Shown here one piece after another: positions 1 to 10,616 of a stretch of DNA of 64,000 nt (the stretch's first letter is position 1; each line of letters begins with the position of its first letter). Made by a program: the position numbers and the translations under genes. The notes below the pieces were generated by a model that saw nothing but the letters and a program-made list of their open reading frames with translations, did no database searches and had not been told where the DNA came from. The stretch is from Argyresthia goedartella. Lineage: Eukaryota; Arthropoda; Insecta; Lepidoptera; Argyresthiidae. The DNA is taken from assembly GCA_949825045.1 (NCBI GenBank), contig OX463829.1:20678715-20742714 (forward strand). Direction: 5' to 3'.

Positions 1-2
1 TT

Positions 3-855
3 ACGGTACAATGTCAGAAATTCCTAACCATTATCGACACATTCTCCAAGTATGCTCAAGCATACCCACTAGAAAACCTGACCGGAATAAGTGTGTTGAA
101 CGCACTTACAATATTTATGACTCATCACGGATTACCCCTCTGTTTAACAGCCGATTCTGGAACTGAATTCAAGAACTTGCCTCTAAAAGAGTTTGCCCAA
201 CTCCACAAAATAAAGTTACATTACACAAGTGTAAACAATCCCGAATCTAATGGCGCAGTAGAACGTTTCCACTCTACTATACTCGAACATATCCGCGTCA
301 TAAGTCAAACACGTCCCGAATCATCTACTACCGAACTTATGCTATACTCTGTGTTAGGTTATAATAACTCAATACACTCAATCACAAACAAAAAACCCAT
401 AGAGATAATAAATGGACATCTTGATAATCGCGACCCATTCGACATCAATTTAGAAACCACATGTTTACAAAATTACGTTGAAAAACATAAGGGAGTTACA
501 AAATCATGTACGCGAAATTAAATAAAAACCTGCAGGAAAACACACCAGAACCATGGAAAAACGCAATGAAACTAGAGAACCGCCTCTCGCCTATGAAGAG
601 GACACTCTTTGTTATTCTAAAAACCCATTAGCATCACGTCAAAAAACCCAACCGCGTTATATAACTAGACAAACCAAACGAGACTTAGGCATTAAAATCT
701 TAGACGTCAAAGACGTAGTATATAACAAACGTAACTTAAGGAGACCTCTCCGTAACCAACGAAATCTGTTGCAGGATACAGATCCTGATCCTGGTCCTAG
801 TAGCTGCCAAGAGCAGAGGTCAAGATCACCAAGTGACCCTGACACCTCTCCTTAA
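3..855 (+). pseudogene. pol: Errantivirus integrase, C-terminal part of pol (copy 1)
   Basis: The frame is open from base 3. It carries the second catalytic Asp in TADSGTEF and the Glu in NGAVERFH of the D,D-E integrase core; the zinc-binding N-terminus and first Asp are outside the window. The frame breaks near 505, where copies 2 and 3 have a longer A-run before CATGTACG, and resumes in another frame at 553-855 as a basic, proline-rich tail ending at a TAA. The product would insert element cDNA into the host chromosome. The shift makes this copy non-functional, whatever the missing part holds. Confidence 0.88.
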
Positions 856-2543
856 CAATCCTGGAGTATTGCCTTTTGCCTTAGGTCCCGCAAAAATCCA
901 GAAAAGTGAACACGTATTCATTCACTAATTCGATTTAGATAAGATAAAAAGTAGTATAACTAGTTTAGGACTACATATTGTAGCTTTTAATGATTATATT
1001 AAGCAAGCCGATCTTTGGATCGTACTTTCGTAACTTTTTAGTGTCGAGAGAGATACTCTTAGATAACATAGAATTAATTAAAGCAAAATATAACTCACTT
1101 AGTATTAGTGAAATTAATGTAAGAAACAAACGAGGTCTAATCAACGGTGCTGGTTCGATTATAAAATTCATTACAGGTAATTTAGATCAAGAAGACGCTA
1201 TCAAATATACAAAAGCCATTTCTGCATTACAGAAAAATCAAGAGTCATTACAGAGTACGTTTAGTAAATCGATCACCCTGAATAAGCAGTTGCTCTCGTC
1301 AGTCAACTCTATGCTATCTACTATCGCTACCAATCAATATAGAATACATACACAGATCCACGAAGTAATCAGAGAAATCAACATGACTAATTATGGACTA
1401 TCAGACTTTATAAAAATGACTAGCTTATACAACTTGTTACAAGTAAATTGCTTTAAAATATTAGATTCACTAACTCTACTAGAGAACTCAATTTCCTTTT
1501 CGAAACTACATGTTACCCATCACAGTGTTCTAACAGTTGACAATATTAGATACATCTCTGAAACTTTGACTACTCTGTACCAGCCTGATGAAATTCTAGT
1601 AAACACTCATACAAATTTGAGAGACTACTATGAGTTGCTCAAATCGGGTTCTTATTACGTAGATAATATGGTCGTTTTCATTCTGAAATTCCCTATTATG
1701 TATAAAAATACTTACTCCTACTATCACCTGTATCCAACGCCTACCCACAATAATACCATTATTGTCCCCCCTAACCCTTACCTGGCCATGGATGCGGAAC
1801 GATACCAATATATGGACCAACAATGTCCGAAGTTCAAAGACAATTACTACTGCCAGGAATCTGCATTTTTATTCAGCAACAGCAACCACGAAGACTGCTT
1901 GCACCACCTCATCCTGAAACAAGATATATCTACAAATTGTTTATATACGTCATTCACCACAACCTCCGAAATTTGGCAGAAAATAGATGACGCACATTAC
2001 ATATTGGTATGCCCAAATCACACGAAGATTCAACTTAGCTGCGAAGGCGAGCATTTCGACTCTATTCAAGGAACATACTTACTCTATATACCTGAAGGAT
2101 GCAGCGCTACCACTGAAATGAATGCTATGAAAAATTACATGAATAAAATACAAGGACGACCAATGAAATTACTTTCATTCGAACTTACAAACGTCAGCAT
2201 CAAGAATCCTGTAAATCCACTGAAATTGGAGAACATTCAGCTAGACAAATTATACGAACTCGAAACATTGGTTGAGAAAGAAACAATAACTTTTCCGGAA
2301 ACTACTGCAACTACAACTTTCAGCTACTGGACTCTGCCGCTCTACTTTGTAATCGTCATAATTGGCTGCCTGATTCTATACAGGAAATACAAGAAAAGAT
2401 CCCAAGAAGGGGTCACTGCAGTACCAACCGACGACGTTGAACTTCAGCAACAATCATCTTCGAATGTTCAGTCTATTTTTCACAAGAATATGAAAAAGGG
2501 ACTTCCATCTGATAAGGGAGGAGTTATAAGTACCATCCCTTAG
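833..2543 (+). pseudogene. env: Errantivirus envelope-like glycoprotein (copy 1)
   Basis: Type I membrane fusion protein of errantiviruses, related to baculovirus F proteins. A basic furin-type site (RNKR) is followed directly by a glycine-rich hydrophobic fusion-peptide-like stretch. A cysteine-containing ectodomain follows, then a transmembrane helix near 2326-2385 with a basic stop-transfer (RKYKKR) and a short cytoplasmic tail. The frame opens at 833 with no ATG near it; in gypsy-type errantiviruses env is made from spliced mRNA (family knowledge). Against copies 2 and 3, a TAA replaces a sense codon near 928 and the sequence near 1013-1022 is altered. The remaining 517-codon frame from 990 is therefore not a complete envelope. 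Confidence 0.88.
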
Positions 2544-2767
2544 TACCCTTTTCTAAGAAATAACGATGACGTCATGACGTCATCGCCACCAGCCAGAACA
2601 GGATCATCAGAGCTTCAGTCTTTTTCTAGCATCGACAAGGTTCAGACCTTAGGTTAAGAAACTTATAATTGTAATACTGTATTAACAGTCATATATAACC
2701 ACTCTATATTGTGTGTTAAATAAAATAACTTTTTAAAAAACGAAATCATAGACTTTCATACTTAACT
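2522..2767 (+). repeat. Errantivirus 3' LTR (copy 1), 246 bp
   Basis: It begins AGTTAT directly after the purine-rich GATAAGGGAGG tract (polypurine tract) and ends TTAACT, giving the short inverted termini AGTTA/TAACT. Its ends match the 246-bp LTRs at 40362-40607 and 47810-48055. It contains a doubled CRE-like site and an AATAAA near 2720 that could serve as poly(A) signal. The last codons of env lie inside the LTR. Confidence 0.93.
2567..2582. promoter_or_regulatory. Two abutting CRE/ATF palindromes in the LTR
   Basis: TGACGTCA occurs twice with no spacer. The same 16 bp is kept in every errantivirus LTR here (14759-14774, 40407-40422, 47855-47870). The octamer is the consensus CREB/ATF binding site, so a U3 enhancer role is inferred. 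Confidence 0.6.
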
Positions 2768-3011
2768 GGCTAGATTATATAAATTGAATAGGGTAATTTG
2801 GCGGGCCAGCTTTTGACCATTCGCGGTCCGGATCCGGACCGCGGTCCGCCAGTTGCCGACTGATGATACATATCATCAGATCCTGAAACAAAAGTTCATA
2901 TGTCAAATTCAGGCATCATACTATTAGTAGCATCAGTACCCTAACCAGGAATGTGATCGTTAAAATGTACTAGACGTGGGTATGCTTGGCGCCATTGCTC
3001 TTTGTGCGTTT
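2768..3011. other. LTR-flanking spacer with strong palindromes
   Basis: No gene. It holds a perfect 22-bp palindrome at 2822-2843 (core GCGGTCCGGATCCGGACCGC). Next comes an imperfect palindrome, TGATGATACATATCATCA, which is perfect in the 48.1-kb copy. A further stem pairs CCTGAA with TTCAGG near 2881-2913. The block is repeated at 14960-15203 and 48056-48299. It may be the end of an unclassified element. Confidence 0.55.
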
Positions 3012-3738
3012 CGTACATACATACATACATATGCTCACGCCTATTTCCCGGAAGAGGGGTAGGCAGGGACCAAAGACCTCCACCTGCTACGATCCTGGTA
3101 AACATCTCTCACTTCCTCATCATTCATAAGTCTCTTCATTCAAGCTCGCCGGTTACTTCCCTAACAAATTGCCGATTTGGTCTTTATAGGACCTTCTTGG
3201 GCGTCCCCGCCCGACGGCTCCTTTCACAACCGCTGTATAAATCGTCGTCAATCTCCTTTCATTCATTCTTTCAACGTGACCAAACCATCTAAGCTGACCT
3301 TTCTCTATCCTTGTCACTATATCTTCTTTCAATCCACAGCGTTCCCTTATAACTTCATTTTTCAATCTATCTTTCAATGTTACACCACATATACTCCTCA
3401 AAGACCACATTTCTACAGCGTTTATTCGGTTTTCATGCTTCTTCTGCCATACCCAACATTCGCTCCCATACATCAATGTCGGACTCAACACTCCATTATG
3501 AGTCACCAAACGTGCCTTTTGGGACACCGTTTGGCTACTCATCAAGGAGTGCAGAGCCCCATTGATTTTGTTGCCCGCACTCACTCTTCTTTCAATATCA
3601 CTCTCACATTTCCCATCTCTTGTAAACATACTACCCAAGTATATAAACTCATTCACTTGTTCCACTTGTTCACCATCAATCATAATCACGCATTGAGTTA
3701 CTTCTTCATCCTTTTTTAAAACCATGACTGTTAGCGAC
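3012..3738 (-). pseudogene. RTE-type LINE 3' end (ORF C-terminus and 3' UTR)
   Basis: The frame at 3725-3153 encodes the region downstream of a LINE reverse transcriptase. It contains FIYLGSMF, the SECWVWQKKHENRI segment and the RWFGHVERM...GRPRRSYKDQI block typical of lepidopteran RTE-like proteins. The RT core and endonuclease are missing (5' truncation). The 3' UTR runs to about 3012 and ends in a (TATG)n-like tail. Matching upstream parts of the same kind of LINE lie at 26.3-27.1 and 56.5-58.6 kb. Identical copy at 15204-15930; partial copy at 48441-48604. Confidence 0.8.
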
Positions 3739-4282
3739 GCGTTCCATTTTTAATTTGATAGCCATAATTACTTACCTATAGTATGTAGATTATAAATATT
3801 ACGAACGCTCCTTAGAACTTTCCAGGTGAGATGACTATGTCTTGCCCGCGGCTTTGCCTGTCCGCACTCAATGTTTATAGAACCAAATATACTTTTGTAT
3901 CTTTGTAGTGAAACATAAATAAAACACATAAGCTGTTAGTTTAAAGTAATTCTTTATATGACCTAATCTGTTGTAATTTTATTACGTACAATGTTTGTCT
4001 AATCCTAAGTGTGAAATGTTAAAACATTCAGACAAATCATTTAGTTTTATGTATAGAGAATGTGATGTGACTTAGTTTGCACATTTCGCCGCGCTGGCGC
4101 GCGGCGCTGTCGTCAGTCGTTTTTGTTTTCAACTCATAGGCAACACCGCGTCTGTTTGTAATTTTGATATTTCTTTGTGTGTTGCACAATATACGTTTAT
4201 TCAGAAGTATTTCGGTCTTTTTACTCATCGAGCATCGCGCCGTCTACAAAGTGGTCTTCGAACCGGATCGCAGAACATCTAA
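3739..4282 (+). other. BEL/Pao 5' region (probable LTR and leader)
   Basis: Non-coding, directly upstream of the BEL gag-pol start and repeated at 15931-16474. Sequence beginning TGGTCTTCGAACCGG at about 4251 is a plausible primer-binding site, so most of this stretch is probably the 5' LTR. With no 3' LTR in the window, its edges cannot be set. Confidence 0.5.
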
Positions 4283-7200
4283 ATGTACCGCACCCCCGCG
4301 ATGGTGAACACGCGTCGTCAAAATGCCGCCTTTGGTGTAAGTGAAAAACAAGATGCTGATAATCAAGACGACGCCGCAAACCAATCTGCTCAAAACCTTC
4401 CAGAAGAAAACCTTCCAGAGTCACCGGATCAGAAAACGCCCGAAAATGTGGGTAGTTCGAAAAAGTTGGAGCGCCCCTCGTTACCTTCGGCGCCTGGCTC
4501 CAAGGCGAGTGCTATGTCGACGTCATCATCCGTGAATGCTCGCAGAAGGAAGCTGGAACTTATTGCAGAAGAACAGAAGGCCAAGATACGAATGGAATTG
4601 ATAGACAAACGGCTCCAGTGTGAAATCGCCGCTTTGGACGACGAAGAAAATTACAGTCCACGCAATAGCGAAGTAAATTCCAGAATACATATTGAAAAGT
4701 GGCTTGAGCGTAGCCAACACGAATCGCACGATCCTGTTCCCCAGACGGTACAATCGAACGGGGCGTGCCCGCCGCCGCCGTCGGCGCCTGCAAGCCACGA
4801 CGGCACCGTGATGCTGGCTAATGCGCTCAAGGACCTCTCCGCTACCGTAACAGCCAACTGTGGAAACGCCAACATGCTCAGCCGAATGAGCACTCCCCGG
4901 GACCTACCAAATTTTTCCGGGGACCCTATAGAATGGTTGCAGTTTAAAACGGCGTACGAGGATTCCACACAATTATGTAACTACAGTGACAGAGAGAATG
5001 TTGGGAGGTTAAGGAAATGCCTTCAAGGCGCGGCCAAAGAAGCCGTGTCAGCGTTACTGATAACAGTCTCCACACCCGACAGTATTATGTCTACGTTACA
5101 GTTGCGCTTCGGCAATCCAGACGTAATCGTGGGAAAAATCATGAGTGATATACGCAAGCTACAGCCAATGTCGCCTGAGTACCATAAGGACATCGTCACT
5201 TTTTCGGTCAAAATCAAGAATTTCGTCGCGGCTGTCCGTGCCGTCGGCCGAGAGGAGTACCTGAAAGGTGTTAACGTGGCTACGACCGTGTTATCCAAAC
5301 TCCCAGCCGTACTCATTTCTAAATGGGCGGACTATAGTTACGCATTGATCGCAGAAGGCAGAAAGCCACGCCTGGAGATATTGGCAGATTTCCTGAACGA
5401 AGAGGCAATCAAGATATCTACGACGGCTAACATAAGTGCTATTAGTGGTATTAGTGCGCGGAGTGAAAATAAGCCTCAAAAGTTCGTAGATAATAATAAT
5501 AGTGCGTCTCGTGCGTTCCCACTGCTAGTGCAGTCCGATCAAAGCGAGTACAAGTGTATGTACTGCCGTGCCGGAAAACATAAGCTCACGGAGTGTCGAA
5601 AGTTTAAAAAGGCTTTGCGTAAGGACAGGTGGAGCCATGTTAAGCGTAGTGGTATATGCTACAAGTGCTTAGCTGCTCGCCATGATCGTGAAACGTGCCC
5701 CGCGCCAACCTGCGACAAGAACGGCTGCGGAGCCGCCCACCACCGTCTGCTACACTACGTGCCTAGTGCGAGAGACGCCAGCGCGGCGCCACAGTCGGAG
5801 CCTACACCGGCCCCGCCGGAACCTGAGTCCGAGCCCGCCAGGCCCGCCACCGATACCCAAACGGTGGCGCACGTCAACGCGAACAGCTACAAGGTCCTGC
5901 TGAAGGTCGTGCCGGTGAAGATTCACGGCCCCAGAGGTGTGATCCATACAAGCGCGCTGCTGGACGACGGCTCCACGATATCCTTGGTGAGCGAGGAGCT
6001 GGCGGCGCGCGCCGGCCTGCGTGGCCGCCCCGACACCGTGCGCGTGCGCGGCGCCTGGTCGGACAGCGAGCTGGAGCTCAAGTCGAGTGTGGTAAAAATG
6101 AACATTTCAGGTATGGACAATAAAATGCATTCTCTGACTATACGCACTTGTAAGAATTTGAACTTGCCTGTACAAAATATATCACTAGTCGATTGTTTAC
6201 AATTTGATAACTTGAAGTTTTTGAAAAACCAAAATTCATTGTTTTTTGATACCGATTTGAAACCTGAATTACTGATTGGTCAAGATAATTACCATTTGTT
6301 AGCCCCGATAGTGTGTAAGATAGGTAAACAAATGGAACCGTCGTTAACATTGACCGCTCTGGGCTGGTGTGTGCACGGTGTGGTCTCCGCGCCTAGCAGC
6401 GCACGCACACAATCAGCCAGCTTGCTGTTTATCACGGAACAACATTTTGAAGTGCAGCGCGAGCTACAGGAACTGCATGATGAGGTTAAACGTTCTTTTG
6501 CTATAGACGCACTAGGTGTATCTTCCAAACCGAGGTTGAACGCTGATGATGAACGAGCTCGAAAGCAGCTCGACGAATCTGCAGTTTTGGTTAATGGCCG
6601 TTGGTATGTAAGTCTCCCGTGGAAAGACCCTAACTGTAAGATGAATGACAGCTACGACACGGCCCTCAAACGGTTCAAATCTGTTGAGAAGAAGATGGAG
6701 TCGAACCAAGATTTCGCCGGTAGGTATGTCGAACGGGTGCAGCATTTGTTTGATAATGACTACGCTAGTCAGCTGACAGGTAACGACATCTATCCGCAGC
6801 GCACCTGGTACCTACCTCACTTCGGGGTCGACAACCCCAATAAAAAAAAGTTACGCCTGGTCTTTGACGCCGCAGCCAAAACAAAAGGTTTGTCATTGAA
6901 TGATTACCTACTGACAGGCCCGGATCTTTTAGTATCTTTATTCGGGATAATGCTACGTTTTAGGCAGTACAGGGTGGCGCTGACAGGGGACATAAAAGAT
7001 ATGTTTTTACGAGTCAAAATTAACCACGAAGATCAAAATTGTTTAAGATTTCTGTGGCGGGAAAAGTCTAGTGATCCAATAAAAACATATAATATGACGT
7101 CACTGATCTTCGGGGCTAACTGCTCCCCATTCGTAGCCCAATATATTAAAAATAAAAATGCTGCGCGTTATGAATTATCTATGCCTTCGGCGGTCGATGC

Positions 7201-8304
7201 CATTCAAAATCAGCATTATATGGATGACTATATAGATAGTTTTAAGGAAGAAACCACCGCGATCGAGTCTGTCAAATGTGTAACAAAAATACACCAATCT
7301 GGGGGTTTCGAAATTCGCAACTGGACTAGCAATATTCCAGCTGTTCTCGACAGCGTGCCCGCGTCGACCCTAGGTACTGCTGCTATAAAGTTCAAAGTCG
7401 ATAAGCAGTCTCAAGGGGAACGCACACTTGGTCTTATATGGTACCCGGCTGAAGATGCGCTAGGCTTCGACGTGTCGATGAAACGCATTCCTTTCGACAT
7501 TATCGATGGTAAGAAAAAGCCTAGTAAAAGAATATTACTTCGCGTCATAATGTCTGTTTTTGATATTTTTGGCTTGTTAGCTCCATTTATCATTCAAGGT
7601 AAAATTATGCTTCAGGACACTTGGAAGTCGAATGTCAACTGGGATGACCCTATCACCGATGAAATCCACAACAAATGGGTTCAATGGCTCGGGATACTGC
7701 AACTGATTGCTAAGGTAAGAATACCTAGGTGCTATTTATCTAGCGCACAGCGCTCGACGGGTGGGAGCGAGACGGATATACATCCTCAACCCCGTCCGCC
7801 GACGGTACGTACTCCCGCGCCCGCGGTAGCATCAGCTGAAAGCGATTATAATGACCTACAGCTACATGTATTTTCCGATGCAAGCTTGCAAGCAATGTGT
7901 GCTGTGGCCTACTGGCGCTGGATAAACAAAGAAGGACAAACTGTGGTTGCATTTGTTGCCAGTAAAACTCGAGTCGCCCCGGTGAAACCTATGACCGTAG
8001 TTCGTTTGGAATTACAAGCGAGTGTCTTAGCCGCTAAATTAGCGGACACTATTGTCAAAGAGCATAAACTTAATGTCACGCGTAAATATTTTTGGTGCGA
8101 TTCGATAGTCGTTTTGCACTGGATCAATAATGATTCGCGCAATTACAATGTTTTTGTCGCGAACAGGTTAGGGGAGATTGATGATTTGACGCAGAGCAAG
8201 GAGTGGAGATATATACCTACCAAATTAAATATTGCTGATTTAGCAACACGTGATACATTTGATCACTCGCTTTTCATTGGCGATTGGTTAAACGGCCCTA
8301 CATT
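4283..8304 (+). pseudogene. gag-pol: BEL/Pao gag-pol polyprotein, 3'-truncated (left palindrome arm)
   Basis: Long open frame of a BEL/Pao LTR retrotransposon. In order: charged N-terminus with coiled-coil character (about 80-145), a DUF1759-type gag core (205-370, LPNFSGDPIEW...), two Cys/His zinc-knuckle-like clusters (424-490), an aspartic protease (LLDDGSTISLVS, about 559-570), reverse transcriptase with TGDIKDMF and the catalytic YMDD (about 979-982), the Pao peptidase-type region, and an RNase H-like domain (VFSDAS...). Integrase and 3' LTR are missing. The frame leaves BEL sequence at 8304 and ends at 8341 in an ATT-repeat tail belonging to the adjoining LINE. The inverted copy at 10617-14638 encodes the same residues. 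The start is the first ATG; MVNTRR seven codons on is an alternative. Confidence 0.93.
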
Positions 8305-10616
8305 TTTATTACACGATGAGTCATTATTATTATTATTATAACGTTTATTCAGAAAAAGCACTTAAGTATACAAATTATAAGTCTGCCAAACTGCTGGGCA
8401 GTTTGTCGGCAGGTTGGTTTGGCTCTTAATTATAACAGTACTTTATCTTTAGATTAACACTTAACCCATCCCCCGTCCCTTATTTATGAATATTTATAGA
8501 TTTTTAATATAATATCGTTTCAGCATACCTTTAAACTTCCCCTTGGGCATAGTATCTATATGGAACTCATCTGGCATTCTATTTAGTATTTTAGGCAGCA
8601 CCCTACAAGCAGTTCTAGACCCATAATAGTTAATATGTTTAGGAATAATGTATTTGATCTTAGTACTTTTAGAGCTACGAGTAGGGTAGCCATGGTCCCT
8701 CCTTTTCAGCTGGTTCCGCATTCCAAATGTATCTAAAGCAATTTGATATTCTACTTTCCTGTCAACTGGTATGATTTTACAAACTTTATATAATTTCTCG
8801 TAATTTTTGTAACATTGTTCTTTATCCTTTTTGCTAACTAAACATTTCAAAAACCTTATCTGTATTTTTTTAATTTCATTGAGATATGTTGAAAAGGTGC
8901 GACCATAGCTACTCAACCCGTATCCTATAAGTGATTCTACCAAGGCATGATATATGCTGTACAATACTGATCGATTTACATAATATTTTAAACTTTGAAA
9001 CTTAGCTAGTAGTATTCTTAATTTATTACATAGGTTTTTTATGTGACACTTCCAGTTCATATCTTTATCTATCGTCAATCCCAAGTATTTAATTTTATCC
9101 ACTTTTTCTATAATATCACATTGACAACCAGTCTGATCCTTATGTAAACAATCATAATTATGACCTTTTATATTTATGTTCATATCTTTTTTCTTACTCA
9201 TTGGAGATCTGATATGCAGGAGTTTTGTTTTCTGTGCATTAAGAATTATACCATTATCATGTGACCATTTCATTATACTGTCAAAGTCTTCTTGTATACA
9301 TTTTTCAATATTACTTTCAACTATTCCAGAGTACATAAGGCATGTGTCATCCGCATACATATATGATTTACAGTGTTTAACTACATTTGTGATGCTGTTA
9401 ACATGCATTATGTACCCTATGGGCCCATAGACGGAGCCAGTCGGCACACCATGTTTCACATCATACACGTTGCTACACCGTCCATTGATCTTTACTTTAA
9501 TTGTACGTGATTCTAAATAACGCTTAAACCATAATTGCATTGGGCCCCTTACACCACATTCCTCCATTGCTTTCAACAGCGTCATGTGGTCTAAGGTGTC
9601 AAACGCTTTTTTAAAATCAATAAACAGTGCCACCACATGTTGTTTAGCATTGAGCTTTGTATATATTTCATCTGTAAATTGAAATAAAACTGTGTTAGTG
9701 CCTTTATCACGCTGAAATCCATGCTGTGATGTGCTTATTATTTGATTTTTGTACATAAATAATGAGATCTGTTCTACAATAATTTTTTCGACAATTTTAT
9801 TAATTGCCGACAATATGGCTATTGGCCTGTAATTAGTGTATTCATAATGGCTTGACTGTTTATAAATCGGTCTTATTATTGAGAGTTTCAAGTCGTCTGG
9901 GTACATACCCTTATCAACACATAAGTTAACAAATTTTGCCAACAGAGGGCTAATTTGGTCTTTTATTGCCTTTAAATCTTTTACTCTGATACTATCGGAC
10001 CCAGGCGACTTATTACTGTCCATACATTCGATTATTTTCTTTACTTTTGCAGAACTTACTTTGGTATAATAAAACGTTACAGGTGCGTTGATTACATAGT
10101 CAGATCTATCAAGGAATTTATCAGAACAGTTGTGTTTTATACTTTCTATTTCATTTGTAAAAGTTTGAGCAAATGTATCACATACAATATCCAGATCATC
10201 TTTCTTACCAATATACCTCATTATGACATCATCTAAATTGCTTTTATTCCTTCCGAGCCAACAATTTATGTTTTCCCAAATTTTTCTTAAATCACTTTTA
10301 CAATCTGATATAATTTTTTGTCTATGTTTGTTTTTGGAAATGTTTATGATTTTAGATACTTTATTACGAAATTTTGTGTACTCTAGTCGTATAGTCATAT
10401 TTTTTGGTGCGTGTTTCCATTTTCTAAATAGTTCGTCACGTTTATTTATCAAATCTAGAAGGTCATTATTTATCCATTCATTAGATTTCCTGTTTTGAAT
10501 AACTTTCTCTCTGTAGCAATTTTCATAAACATTTTCAAACACAGTACATACCTCTTCGTATAATTTAATAGGACATTCTATATTCATCATGCTATTCCAG
10601 TTATGTTGTGCCCACT
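8305..10616 (-). mobile_element. CR1/Jockey-like LINE, 5'-truncated
   Basis: The 3' UTR and tail lie at 8305-8493; on the minus strand it ends in an ATAATA-type tail and ATGACTCATCGTG. The coding part runs up to the junction at 10616, where the 5' end is cut. It sits exactly between two inverted BEL copies, so it is not a simple insertion into one BEL element. Confidence 0.85.
8494..10590 (-). pseudogene. LINE ORF2 reverse transcriptase (5'-truncated)
   Basis: 698 codons from the first ATG; the frame is open a few codons further upstream to the junction. Linker first, then the RT core: KSPGSDSI, the finger region (NYRPIAILSAINKI), LFIDFKKAFDTLDH (motif A), GVPTGSVYGPIGY (motif B), SYMYADDTCLMY (catalytic YADD) and the thumb. 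The C-terminus (NYYGSRTACRVLPKILNRMP) resembles other CR1/Jockey ends in this window. The apurinic endonuclease and ORF1 are missing. The core is uninterrupted, so the insertion may be young, but it cannot prime itself without the endonuclease. Confidence 0.9.

Larger units (their letters stand above)
1..2767 (+). mobile_element. Errantivirus (TED-like Ty3/Gypsy) copy 1, 3' half
   Basis: The window opens inside the integrase of an insect errantivirus, an endogenous retrovirus of the Ty3/Gypsy group, and runs through the envelope gene to a 246-bp 3' LTR. Copies 2 (37293-40607) and 3 (40362-48055) are nearly identical, which fixes the order integrase, env, LTR. The 5' half lies outside the window. 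Integrase and env are both disrupted. The flank after the LTR is the same as after copy 3, so element and flank were duplicated together. Confidence 0.93.

Noticed and set aside
3177..3719. 180-codon plus-strand frame (also at 15369-15911)
   Set aside because: Antisense shadow of the RTE C-terminal frame; cysteine/serine-rich nonsense without family features.
4526..6745. Several minus-strand frames of 60-105 codons under the BEL gag-pol, mirrored at 12176-14395
   Set aside because: Shadows of the long BEL frame; they repeat only because the BEL copy does.
8305..8341. Last residues of the left BEL frame (DESLLLLL)
   Set aside because: Encoded by the ATT-repeat tail of the adjoining LINE, not by BEL.
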